Below, piece by piece: positions 60,328 to 64,000 of a stretch of DNA of 64,000 bases. The notes beneath the pieces were generated by a model that was not told the origin of the DNA, did not search any database, and saw only the letters and a program-made list of their open reading frames with translations. This DNA is from Porifericola rhodea (GTDB taxonomy: Bacteria > Bacteroidota > Bacteroidia > Cytophagales > Cyclobacteriaceae): contig NZ_CP119421.1 in NCBI RefSeq assembly GCF_030506305.1, forward strand, positions 1,232,354 to 1,296,353. Direction: 5' to 3'. Both the position numbers and the translations under genes were made by a program. How positions within the stretch are numbered: position 1 is the first letter of the stretch; every line of letters starts with the position of its first letter.

Positions 60328-62727
60328 TTATTTTTGGTACTCGTGCATATCTACCAGGCGTACTTCTACCCTTCTGCTCTCTTCCGGGCTTGACTTTTTG
60401 CTGGCAGTAGCTCCATATCCTTTGGCTACAATTCTTCTTCTAACCACTCCTCTTTGGTTAAAGAAATTGAGCACATCTATCGCCCTTTGGTTAGAGAGCT
60501 TGCGGTTTGTCTCTTCGTCTCCTTCAGGAGAAGCATAACCTGAGATCTCTACACCTAACTCTGGATGCTTGTTTAGTGCAGCAATTACCGTATTTAGCTG
60601 CTGCTTATCTTTATCTGTTACCTTACTTTCTCCTACGCCAAAGTAAATTTTATATACACCTTCAAGTAGCTGCTTATCATAATTAGATTTTACTACTTCT
60701 TTGTTCTTCTGCTTAATCGCCTCTTCGGTTACATAAAAAGTAGGGAGTGAATAAATCGTTTCATTACCCACTTTTTTGGCAATCAGGTCATCTTCACCCG
60801 TTTCATCATAGTAATAGGCTACTCCTGCTGATTCTATCTTTTCGTTATCTATTTCATTAAAGTCTACTTCATCAATAGGATTAGTAGTATACATAAGATC
60901 CAAAAGGTATTCAAAAGCAGCAGTATCCGTAGCAGCGATGATAGACTCCATCATATCGTACAAGTCAAGACTATCATTTTTAACCAACATAGCTTCATTT
61001 GCCTGTCGCACTGTATTGCTCGTCTTACCATGCACATCGTAGAAAGCGTTTTTAACGGTTACCTCCTGCCCTACAATGACGTCAAACTGCTTAATAGGTT
61101 TTAGGTGAATCTCCTGATACAACTCATAGAAATACGTTTGATTAGGAATATTCACGTTTACGGTATAGGGTAAGTAGCCTTCAGACTCAATAATAAGATC
61201 ATAGTTACGGCCCGGAGGCAGTATGATCAGGTAATTACCAGTTTCTTTATCAGGGTTATATACATAATCTATCTTCTGGTTGCCTTCCACATCTACTACT
61301 TTAATCTGTGTGGGAACAGCTACTGGCTTCTCTCCAGCTAATATTCTACCTTTAATCAACGTCAAAGGAATATTGGCTTCGCTATCCGGCATTTCAAAAT
61401 GGTAGATATCCTGTCCACCTTTTCCTCCTTTTCTTTCAGAAGAGAAATACCCGACTTTACCATTAGCAGTTAAGGTAAAGTAATTGTCATTGGTTGGCGT
61501 ATTAATGGGATACCCCAGGTTTTCTGGCTTTTCCCACTTATTTCCGATGATATAACTCTTGAAAATATCGGTACCCCCCATAGTATTATGCCCATCCGAT
61601 GTAAAAAACAATGTTTTACTGTCCGGGTGGATGAAAGGCGCATCTTCATTATTAGGGGTATTAATAGTTTCTCCCAGATTAACAGCTTTGCCCCAACTAC
61701 CATCAGACTGACGCTCAGACTTGTAGATGTCCATACCACCATAGCCATCGGGGCGATTGCTGGCAAAGTAAAGTGTTTTGCCATCCGGTGTAATACTTGC
61801 TGCTGTCTCTAAAAAGCGAGAGTTTACACGACTACCAATATCTATGGGTGAACTCCAGCCTTTACCATCTTTACTAATGGAATAGATACTTCCGGTATTG
61901 TTTTCACCACCTACAAATATCATCATCTCCTGTCCGTCCGCAGAAATACCTGCGGTACCCACATTGTATTTAGTGTTTACTTCCAGCACTTCTGGGGTAG
62001 ACCAGCTATTGCCTTGTTTATAGGCCGTAAAGATACGTTCAACAATTTTCCCTCTCTCTTCGCGTACGGCAGTATAGGCAAGCATGCTTTCATCTGCAGT
62101 TACCAAAGGATTGTACTCTGTATATTCTGAGTTGATATCTTCAAAACTACGGATGATAATTCCTTTATTCTCATTGATCAGGAAAAGTGCATTTTTGCAT
62201 ATCTTAAGCTGTTGATTTACTTCAGCTAATTCCTTTTTGTCTCCTGCTACTGACTTCTTGTATTTTTCGTAATGAGAAATTGCCTTTTCTATCTGAATAT
62301 CTTTATGGTACATCTGCCCCAGATAATAGTGTATTTTTTCAGGGATTTCGCTTCCTGATTTACGGCTAAATGCACTTTCCAGATAAGGTAAGCCCTTGTA
62401 CTGCTCATTCAATTGAGGGGCATAAGTATAACATACACCCAGGCGATAGTATACCATAGGGTCATTTACTCCGTTATCCACTGCCTGCTGGTATAGCGGC
62501 AGTGCTGCTTCGTAGTTTTTGGCAAGTTCGAAGAACTTGTTGGCCCGATCTACCAAAGCACCATCTGACCCTTGTGCCTGTACATAAGGAGTTAAGCACG
62601 TAATACTCCACACACATAGCAACAAAACACAGATTTTATGGTAACTCCAGGCCTTTTTTCTACCTTCTGTTTTTGCAAACAGACTGCTAATTCCAGATTT
62701 TACTTTGAGGTAATACACTTCTTTCAT
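60328..62727 (-). CDS. OmpA-family protein with TPR and PD40 propeller, PorE-like
   Basis: A 799-aa exported protein. After an N-terminal signal region ('TPYVQAQ' near residue 50) it has TPR repeats (about 60-180, 'ALPLYQQAVDNGVNDPMVYYRLGVCY'), a PD40/WD40-like propeller (about 200-430, units such as 'DGKTLYFASNRPDGYGGMDIY' and 'DSKTLFFTSDGHNTMGGTDIF'), a carboxypeptidase regulatory-like domain (about 445-545), and a C-terminal OmpA domain (about 690-799, 'VEISGYASPEGDEETNRKLSNQRAIDVLNFF'). TPR, propeller, CRD and OmpA in this order is the PorE architecture, a peptidoglycan-bound component of the type IX secretion system. Confidence 0.82.
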   Translation of the reverse strand: MKEVYYLKVKSGISSLFAKTEGRKKAWSYHKICVLLLCVWSITCLTPYVQAQGSDGALVDRANKFFELAKNYEAALPLYQQAVDNGVNDPMVYYRLGVCYTYAPQLNEQYKGLPYLESAFSRKSGSEIPEKIHYYLGQMYHKDIQIEKAISHYEKYKKSVAGDKKELAEVNQQLKICKNALFLINENKGIIIRSFEDINSEYTEYNPLVTADESMLAYTAVREERGKIVERIFTAYKQGNSWSTPEVLEVNTKYNVGTAGISADGQEMMIFVGGENNTGSIYSISKDGKGWSSPIDIGSRVNSRFLETAASITPDGKTLYFASNRPDGYGGMDIYKSERQSDGSWGKAVNLGETINTPNNEDAPFIHPDSKTLFFTSDGHNTMGGTDIFKSYIIGNKWEKPENLGYPINTPTNDNYFTLTANGKVGYFSSERKGGKGGQDIYHFEMPDSEANIPLTLIKGRILAGEKPVAVPTQIKVVDVEGNQKIDYVYNPDKETGNYLIILPPGRNYDLIIESEGYLPYTVNVNIPNQTYFYELYQEIHLKPIKQFDVIVGQEVTVKNAFYDVHGKTSNTVRQANEAMLVKNDSLDLYDMMESIIAATDTAAFEYLLDLMYTTNPIDEVDFNEIDNEKIESAGVAYYYDETGEDDLIAKKVGNETIYSLPTFYVTEEAIKQKNKEVVKSNYDKQLLEGVYKIYFGVGESKVTDKDKQQLNTVIAALNKHPELGVEISGYASPEGDEETNRKLSNQRAIDVLNFFNQRGVVRRRIVAKGYGATASKKSSPEESRRVEVRLVDMHEYQK

Positions 62728-62886
62728 GTGCGACGGTTAATAAATTTAACTGTTTTTGTGCCTTAACAGACACATTTAACACTGACGAAAGCTAGATATT
62801 TTACCTGCCTAACTAAAACGGAAATACTTTCAAACCTGCAATGTGTAAGATTTGCAGATCAATGCAGTCCTAATTATATGTTTAAC

Positions 62887-64000
62887 TTATGCTGTAGTAT
62901 ATTTTTTTATAGCGTTTAGGCGGGCTAGTAAAGGAGGGTGAGAATAATGAACAAACACATACCACGAATGAGGCAGCAGGTTGCTCATGTTATGTACAGA
63001 CAACTTTTTTAGTGCCGCAGCCAAAGCAGTTGACTGATAAGTACTGGCGGCATAAGCGTCAGCTTCATACTCATTTTTTCTACTCCAGATATTCATGAGC
63101 AGACCAGTAACTGTACTAATTGGAGAGAACAAAATTCCGAAAGCTATCAAATTGATATGTACCGAAAGGCTATTGCCTCCCAGCGCATAAGATAAATTTT
63201 GGTTAAAGACCAATAATGACAAAATATAGAGAGTAAAGCCTATTTGAAGTATAGAGAAAAGCATACCTGTGAGTATGTGCTTCTTTTTGTAATGTCCTAC
63301 CTCATGAGCAATTATGGCAACCAGCTCTTCCACACTATGATTTTCTATCAGAGTATCGTATAACACGACTTTTTTCTGCTTTCCTATACCTGAAAAAAAG
63401 GCATTGGACTTAGTGGAGCGCTTAGAACCGTCAATCACAAATACATTTTTGATTGGAAAATTGACCTTTCTCCCATATTCTTCTATAGCTGAACGCAGTT
63501 CTCCTTCTTCCAAAGGCCTTAGTTTATTAAATATCGGCACAAATATAGTTGTGTAAAACATATTAAGCACTAACATGACCACGGCAGCCACTGCCCAGAA
63601 GTATAGCCAGAAATTCTGACCGATATTAATAAGAAGAAACAAAAAAATGTAAGCTAAAACTCCACCCAGAAGGGCCGTCAATACGTACCCTTTGAGTTTA
63701 TCCAGGCAGAATGTTTGAAGGTTCATTTTGTTAAACCCAAACTTTTCTTCTATAACAAAGGTGGCATATAACTGAAAAGGAATCGTAATTAAATCTGAGG
63801 CAATGTATAATATCCCAAAATATGCCAAAGCTCTCCACAACTGATCAGACACATAGGCTTGCAATTGAATATCTAACCATCCAAAGAAACCACTGGCTAA
63901 CAACACCATTGATAACACAAAACTAAAGCTTGAGCTGAGCATTGAAAAACGCTCGTTAGCCCGCTGATAATCTAGGGACTGCTGATATTTATCCGCATCA
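62887..64000 (-). CDS. M48 family zinc peptidase, Ste24-like (cut by window edge)
   Basis: A C-terminal part of 371 codons of an integral-membrane metallopeptidase of the Ste24/CAAX-protease type. The frame stays open to the right edge without a stop, upstream of Met 63942 ('YQQSLDYQRANERFSMLSS'), so the real start lies beyond the window. HEVGH with 'ELVAIIAHEVGHYKKKHIL' is the zinc site, the third ligand is in 'KNEYEADAYAA', and several transmembrane helices surround it. Ste24 enzymes act on prenylated or membrane proteins; in bacteria the substrates are mostly unknown. Confidence 0.9.
   Translation of the reverse strand, partial: DADKYQQSLDYQRANERFSMLSSSFSFVLSMVLLASGFFGWLDIQLQAYVSDQLWRALAYFGILYIASDLITIPFQLYATFVIEEKFGFNKMNLQTFCLDKLKGYVLTALLGGVLAYIFLFLLINIGQNFWLYFWAVAAVVMLVLNMFYTTIFVPIFNKLRPLEEGELRSAIEEYGRKVNFPIKNVFVIDGSKRSTKSNAFFSGIGKQKKVVLYDTLIENHSVEELVAIIAHEVGHYKKKHILTGMLFSILQIGFTLYILSLLVFNQNLSYALGGNSLSVHINLIAFGILFSPISTVTGLLMNIWSRKNEYEADAYAASTYQSTALAAALKKLSVHNMSNLLPHSWYVFVHYSHPPLLARLNAIKKYTTA

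Overview
The window reads as a chromosomal segment from a gliding/T9SS-type member of the Bacteroidota, most likely a Cytophagales bacterium. Supporting signs are a GldD gliding lipoprotein, a PorV-like protein paired with a C25 sortase of the PorU type, several T9SS C-terminal sorting domains, many SPII lipoproteins, a eukaryote-like long IleS, and promoters of the Bacteroidota form TTG-N20/21-TAnnTTTG. The genus call is inference. No phage, integrase, CRISPR array, rRNA or tRNA gene was seen. Both window edges cut genes: recG at the left and an M48 (Ste24-like) peptidase at the right.

Layout. 1-1420 (minus): recG fragment and gldD. 1657-12196 (plus): rfbB, glyS, an MtfA-like peptidase, an RND/MMPL exporter, ileS and lspA. 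12246-16851 (minus): a small lipoprotein, a 43-aa four-cysteine protein, an Fpg/Nei glycosylase with a degenerate zinc finger, an M1 aminopeptidase and a polyprenyl diphosphate synthase. 17016-20434 (plus): a hydrolase, a PAS histidine kinase and a lipoprotein. 20443-32620 (minus): the PorU2-like sortase with its PorV-like partner, followed upstream by envelope lipoproteins, a GDPD, a DUF2254 and a DUF4385 protein. 32778-40291: secreted T9SS clients, a metzincin-like protease, a DUF427 protein and an M14 carboxypeptidase. 40315-44447: a VOC/WYL-regulator pair, an ECF sigma factor overlapping a membrane protein, a TraB/GumN protein, a decayed second ECF sigma gene and two copies (one truncated) of a GC-rich hairpin repeat.

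44484-54900 is rich in cell-wall functions: a choice-of-anchor-L/OmpA fusion, a VanX-like D-Ala-D-Ala dipeptidase, an HU-like DNA-binding protein followed by three evenly spaced dyads, a DUF1611 protein overlapping an L-Ala-D/L-Glu epimerase, a GAF coiled-coil membrane protein, and a GH3 (NagZ-like)/class C beta-lactamase-like fusion. Taken together these could serve peptidoglycan turnover and recovery of D-amino acids. 55080-64000: a 58-aa protein, aconitase, an acyltransferase translationally coupled to gpsA (glycerol-3-phosphate supply and acylation), a PorE-like OmpA protein and the M48 peptidase.

Several conceptual starts with TTG or GTG fall inside promoter -7 boxes (glyS, the M14 gene, the WYL regulator). 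I moved these starts to the downstream ATG. The most unusual signals are the 22-bp-periodic triple dyad at 47431-47489, the sigma-factor pseudogene abutting a repeat fragment at 44185-44447, the intact hairpin repeat at 40315-40495, and the small Cys-rich gene at 12736-12867.
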